Source: Bacteroidales bacterium (lineage in GTDB: Bacteria; Bacteroidota; Bacteroidia; Bacteroidales; P3). Taken from it: 64,000 nucleotides of DNA. This document shows, in pieces, positions 1 through 8,882 of this stretch. A program made the translations under genes and the position numbers. Location of the stretch: contig JAGBJI010000001.1 of assembly GCA_017934545.1 (NCBI GenBank), forward strand, positions 124,001 through 188,000. The letters are read 5' to 3'. The first letter of the stretch is position 1. Every line of letters starts with the position of its first letter. Below the pieces are notes generated by a model. That model was not told where the DNA came from. It saw only the letters and a program-made list of their open reading frames with translations, and did no database searches.

Positions 1-43
1 TGAATCAATAACTCACAACAATCAAACGAAATTTCATTTAAAT

Positions 44-178
44 TTTGCCGAATGCGGAATCATCCGTTAAAAAACCACTTTTTTTAACCGAAAAAAAGTG
101 GTTTTTTAAGTAAAAAAAGCAGGTTTTTTGTAATAAAAAAAGTGGTTTTTCCGTTGTTAAAGTGTGAATCGGCAAAAA
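44..178. repeat. 22-bp modular A/T repeat, copy A (four modules)
   Basis: Four consecutive 22-bp modules start at 69, 91, 113 and 135. Each has the form A6-7, about five bases, T5-7, then a short spacer. Module 1 (AAAAAACCACTTTTTTT) and module 2 (AAAAAAAGTGGTTTTTT) are exact reverse complements, so the core could also fold as one long hairpin. Imperfect inverted arms (TTTGCCGAAT near 43-52 and AATCGGCAAA near 167-176) bracket the core. It lies upstream of the HU gene and resembles nine other copies in the window. No coding potential is proposed. Confidence 0.8.
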
Positions 179-256
179 TGAAGTGCGGAAGCAAAAAAAT
201 ATTTTCACAAAACTATATACATAGAAATTATAAACAATTAAAAACAAAGCAAAGCG

Positions 257-700
257 ATGGCAATAAAATTCAGAAAAATGGTACGCAACGTGTACCGCAA
301 CGGCAAGACAACCAAGATGTATAACGCAAAAATAGTTCATTCGGGCGTTGTAACCGAAAAAGACATAGCCAAACGTATGGTTCAGTATTCTACGATAGGC
401 GAAGCCGACGTGGCATTGGCGATAGTGGCTTTTAAAGAACAGTTTATACATTATCTTACGCAGGGTATGATAATAGAATTGGGCGAGTTGGGCAGATTTA
501 AAGCAAGTTTTAAAACCAATGCCTGCGAAGACTTGGACAGCGTAAACGCAAAAACGGTCAAAAACATCACCTGTATATACAAACCGGGTAAGGAAATAAA
601 ACAGGCATTGGAAGAAACACCGTTGATAATGGAGAGGGATTTGGACGAGAACGGGCAATTGGTTTTGAATTCACATTCAAAAAAATCGGACAAAGAGTAG
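257..700 (+). CDS. HU-family DNA-binding protein (HU-HIG type)
   Basis: A 147-residue basic protein with the HU/IHF fold seen in Bacteroidota HU-HIG proteins. It begins MAIKFRKM and has a mid-protein stretch (ELGELGRFKASFKT) that matches the beta-arm region of these proteins. The C-terminal tail is polar and acidic. By family it binds and bends DNA as a dimer and shapes the nucleoid. It stands alone between repeat copy A and the yitT promoter. The start at 257 is the first ATG that gives the conserved N-terminus. An antisense frame of similar length exists but shows no family features. A nucleoid role is known for the family; any binding to the neighbouring A-tract repeat is only a guess. Confidence 0.85.
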   Translation: MAIKFRKMVRNVYRNGKTTKMYNAKIVHSGVVTEKDIAKRMVQYSTIGEADVALAIVAFKEQFIHYLTQGMIIELGELGRFKASFKTNACEDLDSVNAKTVKNITCIYKPGKEIKQALEETPLIMERDLDENGQLVLNSHSKKSDKE

Positions 701-724
701 TTTTGCCCTAATTCATGCGCGGAC

Positions 725-755
725 TTTGTCAATACAAATAATTGTATTAATTTTG
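725..755 (+). promoter_or_regulatory. Bacteroidota-type promoter for the yitT-family gene
   Basis: TTTG at 725-728, a 19-bp spacer, then TAATTTTG at 748-755. This matches the Bacteroidota primary-sigma pattern TTTG / TAnnTTTG and would start transcription about 30 bases before the ATG at 793. Confidence 0.65.
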
Positions 756-792
756 CAAAAAATTTGTACAATATTGTAAGACTTTAATTTTT

Positions 793-1830
793 ATGGAAAA
801 CAAAGGCAAGTTAAAGGCGTGGATAGACCGTTTCACCAAAGAAAGCGAAAAACCGTTCACCAAACAATGGTATTCGGCTTACGGTAAGATAGTGTTGGGT
901 TGTTTTTTGTTTGCATTGGCGGACTTTTTGTTCGTAGTTCCTTACGGTATGGCACCCGGAGGAGTGTACGGATTGATGTCCGTGTTTAACAACCTGTGGT
1001 CTTGGCCGATGGATTTGGTTATTTTGATGGATTTGCCTCTGTTTATAATCGGATTGATTGTACTCGGGGCTAACTTCGGAGTGAAAACATTGCTTTCGGT
1101 TATACTTACATGGGTTTTTACTTGGTTTGCGGAAAACGTATTCTATATTCCCCAATTCGGATATATACCTTTGATACATTCGGGTGACTTTATATCGGCC
1201 GAAACCTTCTCTGCGTTGGGACAGCAATTGCAGGAATTGTATTTACCCGTAAGAGGATTGGGGGAAAGTAACATTGTAAGTTATTTCCGTCCGGATTACC
1301 TGTTGAATTCCATAGTCGGAGGATTGGCTTACGGCGTTTCAATAGCCATGATATTCTCTTCAGGGGCTACATCGGGCGGAACGGACGTGGTATCCATGAT
1401 TCTGCACAAGTATACCCATCTTCCGTTGGGAACGCTTGTGATGATAGTGGATTCAATCATCGCTTTGACCTCGTTTGCAATAGGAGGCGACATCCGTTTG
1501 CCTATATTCTCTGTGATACTTATATTTGTTGAAAGCAAAGTTATAGACATTGTTATTGACAACAAGGTAAACAAAACCATGCTGATTATAAGTAACAACA
1601 CCGAAGGCATGAAAAAACTCATCTTGGATGATTTGCAACGCAGCGGAACGGTGTTTAACGGCAGGGGTTTGTATATGGATTCGGAGCGTAATATGATTTA
1701 TACCACCGTAAGTAGAAAAGAATACAACAAAATAAAATATTCGGCCAAGAATATAGACCCTCATTGTTTTATAACCATAATCAATAACACTGAAACGTTG
1801 GGCGAGGGTTTTGACGAGTTGCCCGATTGA
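793..1830 (+). CDS. YitT family membrane protein (DUF161/DUF2179)
   Basis: A 345-residue inner-membrane protein. A charged N-terminus of about 28 residues is followed by several hydrophobic helices up to about residue 250. The rest is a soluble C-terminal domain typical of the DUF2179 module (segment GRGLYMDSERNMIYTTVSRK). Glycine-rich turns such as SSGATSGGTDVVSM are characteristic of the family. The biochemical role of YitT proteins is poorly defined; transport has been suggested. It has its own promoter (725-755), and 69 bases separate it from sufD, so it may lead the sufD-nadK run. Family assignment is firm; substrate is unknown. Confidence 0.88.
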   Translation: MENKGKLKAWIDRFTKESEKPFTKQWYSAYGKIVLGCFLFALADFLFVVPYGMAPGGVYGLMSVFNNLWSWPMDLVILMDLPLFIIGLIVLGANFGVKTLLSVILTWVFTWFAENVFYIPQFGYIPLIHSGDFISAETFSALGQQLQELYLPVRGLGESNIVSYFRPDYLLNSIVGGLAYGVSIAMIFSSGATSGGTDVVSMILHKYTHLPLGTLVMIVDSIIALTSFAIGGDIRLPIFSVILIFVESKVIDIVIDNKVNKTMLIISNNTEGMKKLILDDLQRSGTVFNGRGLYMDSERNMIYTTVSRKEYNKIKYSAKNIDPHCFITIINNTETLGEGFDELPD

Positions 1831-1899
1831 TAATAAAACATTGTTTTGGGATTTGTCAAGTAAAGATTGTTCGGATTAAATTAACATCATATTTTCGTA

Positions 1900-2940
1900 A
1901 TGGGACAACAGGATAATATTTGCGAGTGCTTTGCGTGTGATATACCGTCGTTGGATACAATCAAAATCAAACGCCGCAACGGTGAATTTATAAAAGAAAA
2001 CGGAGCAGTGTTCAATTGCCTGCAACAACAGATGGAAGTAACGTCTTTAGGCGGCAATCACTGCGTGATAAAAATACGTGACAATGCCGAAATATTGCGT
2101 CCCATACAGATTATAAACTTACTTGACGGGGAGAAAAACGAAAACATATCGTCCGAAGTTACGATTGTGGCGGGCGAAAATTCAAAAGTTACTTTTTTGT
2201 ATTGCGATGATACGCTGCCCAAAACAGAAGTGTCGCTGACCAATACTATAAACGTTAAACTCAATAGTTATTCCGCTGTTGAGTTTTATAAAATGGAGAA
2301 CGTAAACAATGCAACCCGTGTTTCGTCTTCGCTTGTCTTTGATTCGGAAAGCCAAAGCAATTTGAAAACTTTCTTCATTACGCTCAACGGAGGGCATCTT
2401 AAAAACAATATATGCGTAAATTTCAACGGCGAACACGCACTTGCCGACCTCAACGGGTTGTATCTGATGGATAGGCAGCAAAGCGTGGAAACTCAAATGC
2501 GTGTCAACCACTACAAAAACTCATGCCGCAGCATCCAATTGTTTAAAGGAATCTTGGATGACGAGGCTAAAGCCGATTTTTTGGGACATATCCTCGTTGA
2601 TTACAATGCCCAAGGTAACGATGCCAGACAAACCAACAACAATATTCTTCTTACCGATAAGGCAAAGGTAAATACGCGTCCTGTGTTGGAGATTTACAAC
2701 GACGATGTGCAATGTTCGCACGGTGCAACCACAGGACAATTGGACGAACAGGCACTTTACTACCTTCAATCACGCGGAATAAGCAAAAAACAGGCGAAAA
2801 TGCTTCTGATGAATGCCTTTTGCCAAAGCGTGATAGCCAAAAGCGGAATAGAAGAACTCAAAAACGGACTTTCCGAACTGATTCAAAAACGTTTGGACGG
2901 CGGTTTGTCAATGGAGAATCCGTTTAAGATACAATTGTAA
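1900..2940 (+). CDS. sufD: Fe-S cluster assembly protein SufD
   Basis: A 346-residue beta-helix protein of the SufBD family. The C-terminal signature SHGATTGQLDEQALYYLQSR is the SufD form (HGAT.G.LD) rather than the SufB form (HEAT). SufD works with SufB and the ATPase SufC as the scaffold that builds and passes on iron-sulfur clusters in the cytoplasm. It is shorter than typical SufD proteins (about 420-450 residues), mostly at the N-terminal side. No sufB, sufC or sufS lies in the window, although suf genes are usually clustered. The stop lies 12 bases before the nadK start, so the two are probably co-transcribed. Confidence 0.82.
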   Translation: MGQQDNICECFACDIPSLDTIKIKRRNGEFIKENGAVFNCLQQQMEVTSLGGNHCVIKIRDNAEILRPIQIINLLDGEKNENISSEVTIVAGENSKVTFLYCDDTLPKTEVSLTNTINVKLNSYSAVEFYKMENVNNATRVSSSLVFDSESQSNLKTFFITLNGGHLKNNICVNFNGEHALADLNGLYLMDRQQSVETQMRVNHYKNSCRSIQLFKGILDDEAKADFLGHILVDYNAQGNDARQTNNNILLTDKAKVNTRPVLEIYNDDVQCSHGATTGQLDEQALYYLQSRGISKKQAKMLLMNAFCQSVIAKSGIEELKNGLSELIQKRLDGGLSMENPFKIQL

Positions 2941-2952
2941 TTACCTTTCATT

Positions 2953-3846
2953 ATGACAATATCCGTTTACGGCAAAGTGCCGAAGAATCCTCAGGACAGG
3001 GAATTGATAAAATCGTTGTTTGAAGATTTGATTCAGGCGTATGATAAAATCATTGTATGGCAACCGTTTTTTGAATCCGTCAGCGACATTGTGGCGGATA
3101 AATCAAAGCTTACTACTTTTAGTACCAAAGAAGAGTTGACCTTAGAGCCGTCGGTTTTGCTTTCGTTGGGCGGCGACGGCACTATGTTGGACACGGTTGA
3201 CTATGTAATAGGAACGGATATAGCAGTTCTGGGTATAAACCTCGGACATTTGGGATTTTTAACCACTGCGGGACGCAGCGATATACAAAATATCGTCAGG
3301 GAAATATCACTGAATAAATTTACAATAGAAAAACGGCCTTTGTTGCAGACGGAATATTCGTTTGAATGTACGGGCAGAAAATATGCAGTCAACGAAACCT
3401 GTTTTCTTTCCACCAACCGCGGCAGTATTATAGATTTGGAAGTGTTTGTCAACGGAAAATACGTTTCCACGTTCTCGGGTGACGGACTGTTGATAGCCAC
3501 TCCGACGGGTTCCACTGCCTATTCCATGTCGGCGGGAGGCCCTATAATAACGCCCGACAGCAAATGCCTGTGTTTAACCCCTATCGCACCGCACAATCTT
3601 ACGTTCCGCCCCGTGATAATTTCAGACCACAATGTAATCAAAGTAAGCATTCCCAATTCTGACAACCCGTGCAAGATGTTGATGGACGGTTATTCCGTTT
3701 TCGAACGCTCGGGCGAACATGTTACAATCCGCAAAGCACCGTACGATTGGAACCTTGTCAGACTGCAAAACCAAGATTTCTTTTTGGCATTGCGTAACAA
3801 ACTCATGTGGGGAACCGCCCTGAAATCGTTAAGCGGCGATTTATAA
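2953..3846 (+). CDS. nadK: NAD kinase
   Basis: A 297-residue cytoplasmic enzyme that phosphorylates NAD to NADP using ATP or polyphosphate. The diagnostic GGDGTML motif is at residues 73-79, followed by GINLGHLGFL, the NE pair in YAVNETCF, and ATPTGSTAYSMSAGGP, which are the substrate-binding segments of the family. Length is normal. It lies 12 bases after sufD on the same strand. The following 400 bases hold no gene, so this is probably the end of the transcript. Confidence 0.95.
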   Translation: MTISVYGKVPKNPQDRELIKSLFEDLIQAYDKIIVWQPFFESVSDIVADKSKLTTFSTKEELTLEPSVLLSLGGDGTMLDTVDYVIGTDIAVLGINLGHLGFLTTAGRSDIQNIVREISLNKFTIEKRPLLQTEYSFECTGRKYAVNETCFLSTNRGSIIDLEVFVNGKYVSTFSGDGLLIATPTGSTAYSMSAGGPIITPDSKCLCLTPIAPHNLTFRPVIISDHNVIKVSIPNSDNPCKMLMDGYSVFERSGEHVTIRKAPYDWNLVRLQNQDFFLALRNKLMWGTALKSLSGDL

Positions 3847-4018
3847 TCACAGAGTTTTGGATATAGAATTTTTAATTCCGAAGATAAATATTTTTGTGCA
3901 GGTATAATGCCTGTGTTTTATTGTTTTATCATCAGTAAAAACAGACGGTAAAAACTTTTTTGCGTGTAAAAACACCGCCTTTTTTGAAACAACTTTTGCT
4001 TAACGGCAAAAGGTTTTT

Positions 4019-4124
4019 GCCCCTTGTGAAAGTAAATTCAAAAAAAATAGGTTTTTTATGGTAAAAAATCAGATTTTTTCACTCAAAAAACCTATTTTTT
4101 TCAAGGTTACTTTCGCAAAGGGCG
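4019..4124. repeat. 22-bp modular A/T repeat, copy B
   Basis: Three 22-bp modules at 4041, 4063 and 4085 have centres ATAGG, TCAGA and CCTAT. Modules 1 and 3 are therefore the same motif in opposite orientations. Inverted arms GCCCCTTGTGAAAGTAA (4019-4035) and TTACTTTCGCAAAGGGCG (4107-4124) pair around the core. It fills the 406-bp gap between nadK and prfA. The only other structure seen there is a weak hairpin (GTGT/ACAC) followed by a T run near 3964-3985, possibly the nadK terminator. Confidence 0.85.
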
Positions 4125-4186
4125 GAAATATATTCTGAAGATAATTTCCCAATCGGGCGAAGGGATGAAAAAAGATGTACTTTGAA

Positions 4187-4219
4187 TTTGGATTTATATT
4201 CTAATTCTTCGTATCTTTG
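4187..4219 (+). promoter_or_regulatory. Promoter for prfA-porZ-recO
   Basis: TTTG at 4187-4190, a 21-bp spacer and TATCTTTG at 4212-4219 fit the Bacteroidota promoter pattern. Predicted transcription starts about 27 bases before the prfA ATG at 4253. Confidence 0.65.
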
Positions 4220-4252
4220 CACATGGATTTTAGATTTAAGGAGTAAGATATT

Positions 4253-5335
4253 ATGACAGACATGCTTGATAAACTTGAGGCAATCAATGCCAAATACATG
4301 CAATTGCAGGAAAAAATCAACGACCCCGAACTTATCAACGACATGAAGAACTATGTCAAAATAAGCAAGGAATACAAAGATTTGGAACCCGTGATTGCGG
4401 CTTACAAAGAGTACAAAGACATCCTCTCAAATATTGAAAATGCCAAAGATGTTATAGAAAAAGAAAAAGACGAAGAGTTCAGGGACATGGCCAAAGAAGA
4501 GTTGGTTGAGTTTCAGCAGCGTCAGCAAAAAATGGAAGAGGACATAAGGCTTATGCTTGTGCCTGCCGACCCTCAGGATGGTAAGAATGCGGTCTTTGAA
4601 ATCCGTGCCGGAACGGGCGGAGATGAGGCAAGCATATTCGCAGGCGACTTGTACAGAATGTATATCAAGTATTTTGAGAAGCGGGGATGGAAAACGGAGA
4701 TAGTGGATTATACTCCGGGAACGGCAGGCGGTTACAAGGAAATAGTAATCAACGTAAGCGGCAGGGACGGAGTGTATGGTCAGATGAAGTATGAGTCGGG
4801 CGTTCACCGTGTGCAGCGTGTTCCGCAGACCGAAACGCAGGGACGAGTGCATACATCGGCAGCAAGCGTGGTGGTATTGCCCGAAGCCGAAGAGTTTGAC
4901 GTGGATTTGAAGATGAGCGATATACGCAAAGATATTTTCTGTGCGAGCGGTCCGGGCGGACAAAGTGTGAACACGACCTATTCGGCAATACGTTTGACCC
5001 ATATTCCTACGGGTATAGTGGTGTCGTGTCAGGACCAAAAATCGCAGGTTAAGAATTTGGAAAAAGCATTGACGGTATTGCGTACGCGTTTGTTTGAAAA
5101 AGAATATGCAAAATATCTTGAGGGTATCGCATCCAAGCGTAAGACTATGGTATCTACGGGTGACCGCAGTGCCAAAATACGCACTTACAACTATCCGCAG
5201 TCGCGTATAACCGACCACAGAATAAATTGGACAATGTACAATCTGCCCGCATTCATGGACGGCGACATTCAGGAGGTGTTGGATGCGTTGCAGTTGGCGG
5301 AAAATGCCGAGAGATTGAAAGAATCATTAGAATAA
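4253..5335 (+). CDS. prfA: Peptide chain release factor 1
   Basis: A 360-residue class I release factor that recognises UAA and UAG stop codons in the ribosomal A site and triggers release of the peptide. The catalytic GGQ is at residues 235-237 in SGPGGQSVN. The recognition loop has [13 protein letters not shown] at the place of the RF1 tripeptide, and the N-terminal coiled coil covers about residues 1-105. It has no RF2-type SPF loop. The gene heads a tight run with porZ (6-base gap) and recO (1-base overlap) and has its own promoter. A long antisense frame over it (4427-5218) has no recognisable motif and is discounted. Confidence 0.96.
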   Translation: MTDMLDKLEAINAKYMQLQEKINDPELINDMKNYVKISKEYKDLEPVIAAYKEYKDILSNIENAKDVIEKEKDEEFRDMAKEELVEFQQRQQKMEEDIRLMLVPADPQDGKNAVFEIRAGTGGDEASIFAGDLYRMYIKYFEKRGWKTEIVDYTPGTAGGYKEIVINVSGRDGVYGQMKYESGVHRVQRVPQTETQGRVHTSAASVVVLPEAEEFDVDLKMSDIRKDIFCASGPGGQSVNTTYSAIRLTHIPTGIVVSCQDQKSQVKNLEKALTVLRTRLFEKEYAKYLEGIASKRKTMVSTGDRSAKIRTYNYPQSRITDHRINWTMYNLPAFMDGDIQEVLDALQLAENAERLKESLE

Positions 5336-5341
5336 ACCAAG

Positions 5342-7669
5342 ATGAAACGGATAATAACATTGCTTTTGTGTTGTTTTGCTGCGGCAGGGACATATGCCCA
5401 GACAACGTCAAGCGTAAGTATCGGACAGTGGAGGGACCATCTTTCTTATTATATGACGCATGCAGTGTGCCAAGCAGGCAACCGCGTGTTGGTAGCGGCA
5501 CAGTCGGCACTGTTTTATTACGACCCGCAGACGCAGACTACGGAAAAACTTTCCAAAGTCAACGGTTTGTCGGACGCAGGTATAGGTGCAGTGGCGTACG
5601 ATTCGGTGACCAAGTCAATAGTTATAAGTTACGAAAACTCCAATATAGATATTGTGCAGGGAAGCAATGTTTATAACATCCCTGATATAAAGAACCGTTC
5701 CATTGAAGGCAGCAAATCAATCAACAGTATATGTTTTTACAACAACAAAGCCTATCTTTCGTGCGGTTTCGGCATAGTTGTGTTGGATTTGCAACGCCAC
5801 GAGATATACGACACTTGGTATTTGGGCGAGAATTCTTCCGCAATCAATGTAAACTGTGTGTATATTGACGACACCAGTATCTATGCCGGAACGAAGGAAG
5901 GGTTGCTTTATGCCGACAAAAACAGCAAAGCCCTTGCTGCGTCGCAGACTTGGAGCGGTAAATACATAGCCGGACAGAATAATAAGGAGATAAAAAACAT
6001 TGTTCCTATAACTCCGACCCGTATTTTGATAGATATAAAGGACAGCAATTCCACTATGTCAACATTGATTGACTACAACGGACAACAGGTTGACACCGTG
6101 TTTGCCTCAATATATATTCGCAGCATGCGCAATTGCAACGGTATTGTGGGCATTGTAGGTTATATGGGAATGTCTTTATATGACACGATGATGAATCAGG
6201 TTTACCATTTGAGCGATGAATGGTATCCCGTGCCGGGAGTTACAATCAATGTGTTGGATTTTTATGTTGACCAAACGGATTTATACCTTGCCCATTTCAA
6301 CAGAGGATTGATTCATCTGCCTAACTACAAAACGGAATGGACTTCACAACGCAGAATAGTGTATCCTAACGGTCCGCTGACCAATGAAGTTTACGGTCTG
6401 ACATCTACGCCAAGCGGAAAAATATATGTAGCCCCCGGCGGAAAAACATCGTCAAACGTCAACAAAAATGTGCCTGCCGATGCTTATGTGTTCAACAATT
6501 ACTATTGGTATAACTTAAGTTACGGCGATGTAACCGATTCGCTGCGTGATGTATTGAATATCACCGTTGACCCGAACGACGAAAACCACCTTATGATGTC
6601 GTCGTGGAAAGACGGAGTTATAGAAGTAAAGAACGATACTATAATCAACGTATACAATCAATCAAATACCGACAGTATGTTGGCACCTTCGTCCTTTAAC
6701 TATAGAATTGCAGGGGTGAAATACGACAAGGCGGGCAATTTGATTGTTGCAAATTCGTTGGTAAATGCGGCTTTGGTTTATTTGAATTATCACGGCAAGT
6801 GGGGCAACTTCTTAACCAACGAGTTTATATTGTCGGAAGAAGTCTTGGGATTGGCATTGGACGACAACAATTTCTATATGTTGCTCTACACTTCGGCTAA
6901 TAAAATTTTGCTTATCAACATGGCGGGCGATATGTTGTGGATAGACCCGAACAAAGGTTCGCTTTTGCAGACGGCAAAGATAAACTGCATAACCCAAGAC
7001 CATGACGGTGAGATGTGGATAGGCACTGAAAAAGGTATCAAAGTGATATATTCTTTGTACGATGCGTTCACCAACACTACGGGAAACACATCCAATGCGG
7101 AGTGCAACAACATAGTGTATGACGAAAACGGCATTGCACAATATTTGTTAAGCTTTGAAAACATAACCTGTATAGCAGTTGACGGGGCCAACCGCAAATG
7201 GATAGGCACCGAACGCAACGGCGTGTATGTATTGTCAGCAAACGGCGACAGGGAAATACATCATTTTACGTTGGAAAACTCGCCTTTGTTCTCCAACCGT
7301 ATACAATGTATAGAGCAAAACCCGTTAACGGGCGAAGTATTCATAGGTACAGACCGCGGTTTGATGTCTTACAGGGCGGAAAGTGCAGCCCCGGAGGAAA
7401 AAGACCGCTCTTTGACCGTATTTCCCAACCCTGTACGGCCTGAATACGACGGATTGATAGCCATAAAAGGTTTTGTTGAAGATTCTGACGTAAGGATTAC
7501 GGACGCTAACGGACGTATGGTTGCCCATCTTCAGTCGTTAGGCGGATTGGCAGTGTGGGACGGCAAAAATTTTAACGGACAAAGAGTGGGTACGGGCGTG
7601 TATTTCATCTTTTCCTCCGCCAATGAGGGCAACAACAAGGCAGCCGGCAAAGTGCTGATAGTACGTTGA
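5342..7669 (+). CDS. porZ: T9SS component PorZ (two-propeller protein with C-terminal sorting domain)
   Basis: A 775-residue exported protein. Signal peptide MKRIITLLLCCFAAAGTYAQ precedes many repeats typical of two-component-regulator beta-propellers (for example IYAGTKEGLLYA, EMWIGTEKGIKVIY, KWIGTERNGVYVL, VFIGTDRGLMSY). A C-terminal T9SS sorting domain starts near LTVFPNPV. The length is almost the same as Porphyromonas PorZ, a surface component of the T9SS attachment complex that presents anionic lipopolysaccharide to the sortase PorU. It overlaps recO by one base and follows prfA by six, so it is expressed with housekeeping genes. A generic propeller protein is the alternative, but size and architecture favour PorZ. 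Confidence 0.85.
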   Translation: MKRIITLLLCCFAAAGTYAQTTSSVSIGQWRDHLSYYMTHAVCQAGNRVLVAAQSALFYYDPQTQTTEKLSKVNGLSDAGIGAVAYDSVTKSIVISYENSNIDIVQGSNVYNIPDIKNRSIEGSKSINSICFYNNKAYLSCGFGIVVLDLQRHEIYDTWYLGENSSAINVNCVYIDDTSIYAGTKEGLLYADKNSKALAASQTWSGKYIAGQNNKEIKNIVPITPTRILIDIKDSNSTMSTLIDYNGQQVDTVFASIYIRSMRNCNGIVGIVGYMGMSLYDTMMNQVYHLSDEWYPVPGVTINVLDFYVDQTDLYLAHFNRGLIHLPNYKTEWTSQRRIVYPNGPLTNEVYGLTSTPSGKIYVAPGGKTSSNVNKNVPADAYVFNNYYWYNLSYGDVTDSLRDVLNITVDPNDENHLMMSSWKDGVIEVKNDTIINVYNQSNTDSMLAPSSFNYRIAGVKYDKAGNLIVANSLVNAALVYLNYHGKWGNFLTNEFILSEEVLGLALDDNNFYMLLYTSANKILLINMAGDMLWIDPNKGSLLQTAKINCITQDHDGEMWIGTEKGIKVIYSLYDAFTNTTGNTSNAECNNIVYDENGIAQYLLSFENITCIAVDGANRKWIGTERNGVYVLSANGDREIHHFTLENSPLFSNRIQCIEQNPLTGEVFIGTDRGLMSYRAESAAPEEKDRSLTVFPNPVRPEYDGLIAIKGFVEDSDVRITDANGRMVAHLQSLGGLAVWDGKNFNGQRVGTGVYFIFSSANEGNNKAAGKVLIVR

Positions 7670-8388
7670 TGTTAGAAAAAACTGATTCCGTTATCTTGAA
7701 ATCCGTTCCGTACAAGGAAAGCAGCAGTATTGTGTCTGCCTATACGGAAGAATTCGGATTGAAAAGTTTTATCGTCAAGGCGGGACGCAAAAAAAACGCA
7801 CCCGTGCGGTCGTCGTTTTTCCAGCCTTTGCAACTTATGCACCTTGTAATATACGACAACGCCAAACAATCCTTAAATCAAATCAAAGAGTGTAGCATAT
7901 ACAACCATCTGACCGCTTTAAGAACCGATATAATCAAATCCGCCGTCGTTTTTTTCATAACCGAGATATTGCAATTGTCGCTTAAAGAGAAAAACCCCGA
8001 CGCCGAATTGTTTGCCTTTATCAAACAAAGCGTGTTATATCTCAATGACAACGACGGCAAACATATAAAAGATTTCCATATATATTTCCTTATTAAATTG
8101 AGTTCGTATTTGGGTTTTGAGCCGATGGACAACTATTCCGACGAAACATGTTTTTTTGACCTGTCGGAAGGGAAGTTCAAGCCGCAGGCCGACGTCTGCA
8201 CGGCGGACAAAGACAATTCGTTGCTTTGGCACAACTGTTTGCAAAGTTGCTTAATGAATTACAGTCCCTTTGTAGACCAAGCCTTGCAACGCAGGGAGCT
8301 TTTGGGCATGGCGGTTCAGTTTTACCAATATCATATCACCAATTCACGCCCAGTAAAATCATTGGCGGTTTTGCATTCGTTGATGTAA
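7669..8388 (+). CDS. recO: DNA repair protein RecO
   Basis: A 239-residue protein with the RecO N-terminal OB fold (MLEKTDSVILKSVPYKESSS) and a helical C-terminal part. RecO helps load RecA on SSB-coated DNA in the RecFOR gap-repair pathway. The ATG at 7669 overlaps the porZ stop as TGATG, which suggests translational coupling; a TTG one codon earlier is less likely. The C-terminal half has several cysteines (CFFDL, CTADKD, CLQSC) but not a clear four-cysteine zinc knuckle. It is the last gene before a repeat-filled gap. Confidence 0.9.
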   Translation: MLEKTDSVILKSVPYKESSSIVSAYTEEFGLKSFIVKAGRKKNAPVRSSFFQPLQLMHLVIYDNAKQSLNQIKECSIYNHLTALRTDIIKSAVVFFITEILQLSLKEKNPDAELFAFIKQSVLYLNDNDGKHIKDFHIYFLIKLSSYLGFEPMDNYSDETCFFDLSEGKFKPQADVCTADKDNSLLWHNCLQSCLMNYSPFVDQALQRRELLGMAVQFYQYHITNSRPVKSLAVLHSLM

Positions 8389-8459
8389 AACGGTTTTTGT
8401 AACCGTATATATATCTGCCTTTTACCTTTTTTGTTTTTGCCCTTTGCGTTTTTATTTTT

Positions 8460-8565
8460 GCCCTTTCAGAAAAGAGTTTTGAAAAAATGTGGTTTTTTGT
8501 CTTAAAAAATCACATTTTTTGCATCAAAAAACCTGTTTTTTTTGAAATTAAATTCAGAAGGGGCG
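8460..8565. repeat. 22-bp modular A/T repeat, copy C
   Basis: Three 22-bp modules at 8482, 8504 and 8526 have centres TGTGG, TCACA and CCTG(T). Arms begin GCCCTTTCAGAAAAGAG (8460-8476) and end TTCAGAAGGGGCGG near 8552-8565. Short degenerate echoes of the arm (AAAGGGCAAAAA) continue to about 8612. The element sits in the 494-bp gap between recO and the subtilase gene. Confidence 0.82.
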
Positions 8566-8685
8566 GCGTCAAAAACTCAAAAGGCAAAATCGTAAACACA
8601 AAGGGCAAAAATTTAAACTCAAAAAACATTTGTATTTTCGGAATATAAAGTTGATTTCTTTTGAATGTTTTTGCGTGATTTAAAA

Positions 8686-8855
8686 CTTCGCCGAAGTTTA
8701 CTTTGCACTTTAAAATAAAAAGAAAAGCAAGCTTTCCTTTTGCATTTCACTCGTTTTTGCGTAACTTTGGCTTCGCCGAAGTTGACTTTGCACTCGGAAA
8801 TAAAAAGAAAAGCAAGCTTTCCTTTTGTATTTCACTCGTTTTTGCGTAACTTTGC
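8686..8855 (+). repeat. Tandem 85-bp direct repeat carrying two promoters
   Basis: Two consecutive 85-bp units (8686-8770 and 8771-8855) are almost identical. Each starts with the palindrome CTTCGCCGAAG and ends with TTTG, a 19-bp spacer and TAACTTTG (8739-8769 and 8824-8854), a full Bacteroidota promoter. The second promoter would start transcription about 22 bases before the ATG at 8883. Confidence 0.85.
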
Positions 8856-8882
8856 AACTTAAATGAAAAAAATTAATATTCA

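Noticed and set aside
38-658. 206-codon antisense frame across the HU gene and repeat copy A
   Set aside because: Its C-terminal part is translated A/T repeat and the rest mirrors the HU gene.
4427-5218. 263-codon antisense frame over prfA
   Set aside because: No motif, cysteine- and histidine-rich composition typical of a shadow frame, and the plus strand is clearly prfA.
7666-7668. TTG start for recO
   Set aside because: The ATG at 7669, one codon later, overlaps the porZ stop in the usual TGATG arrangement.
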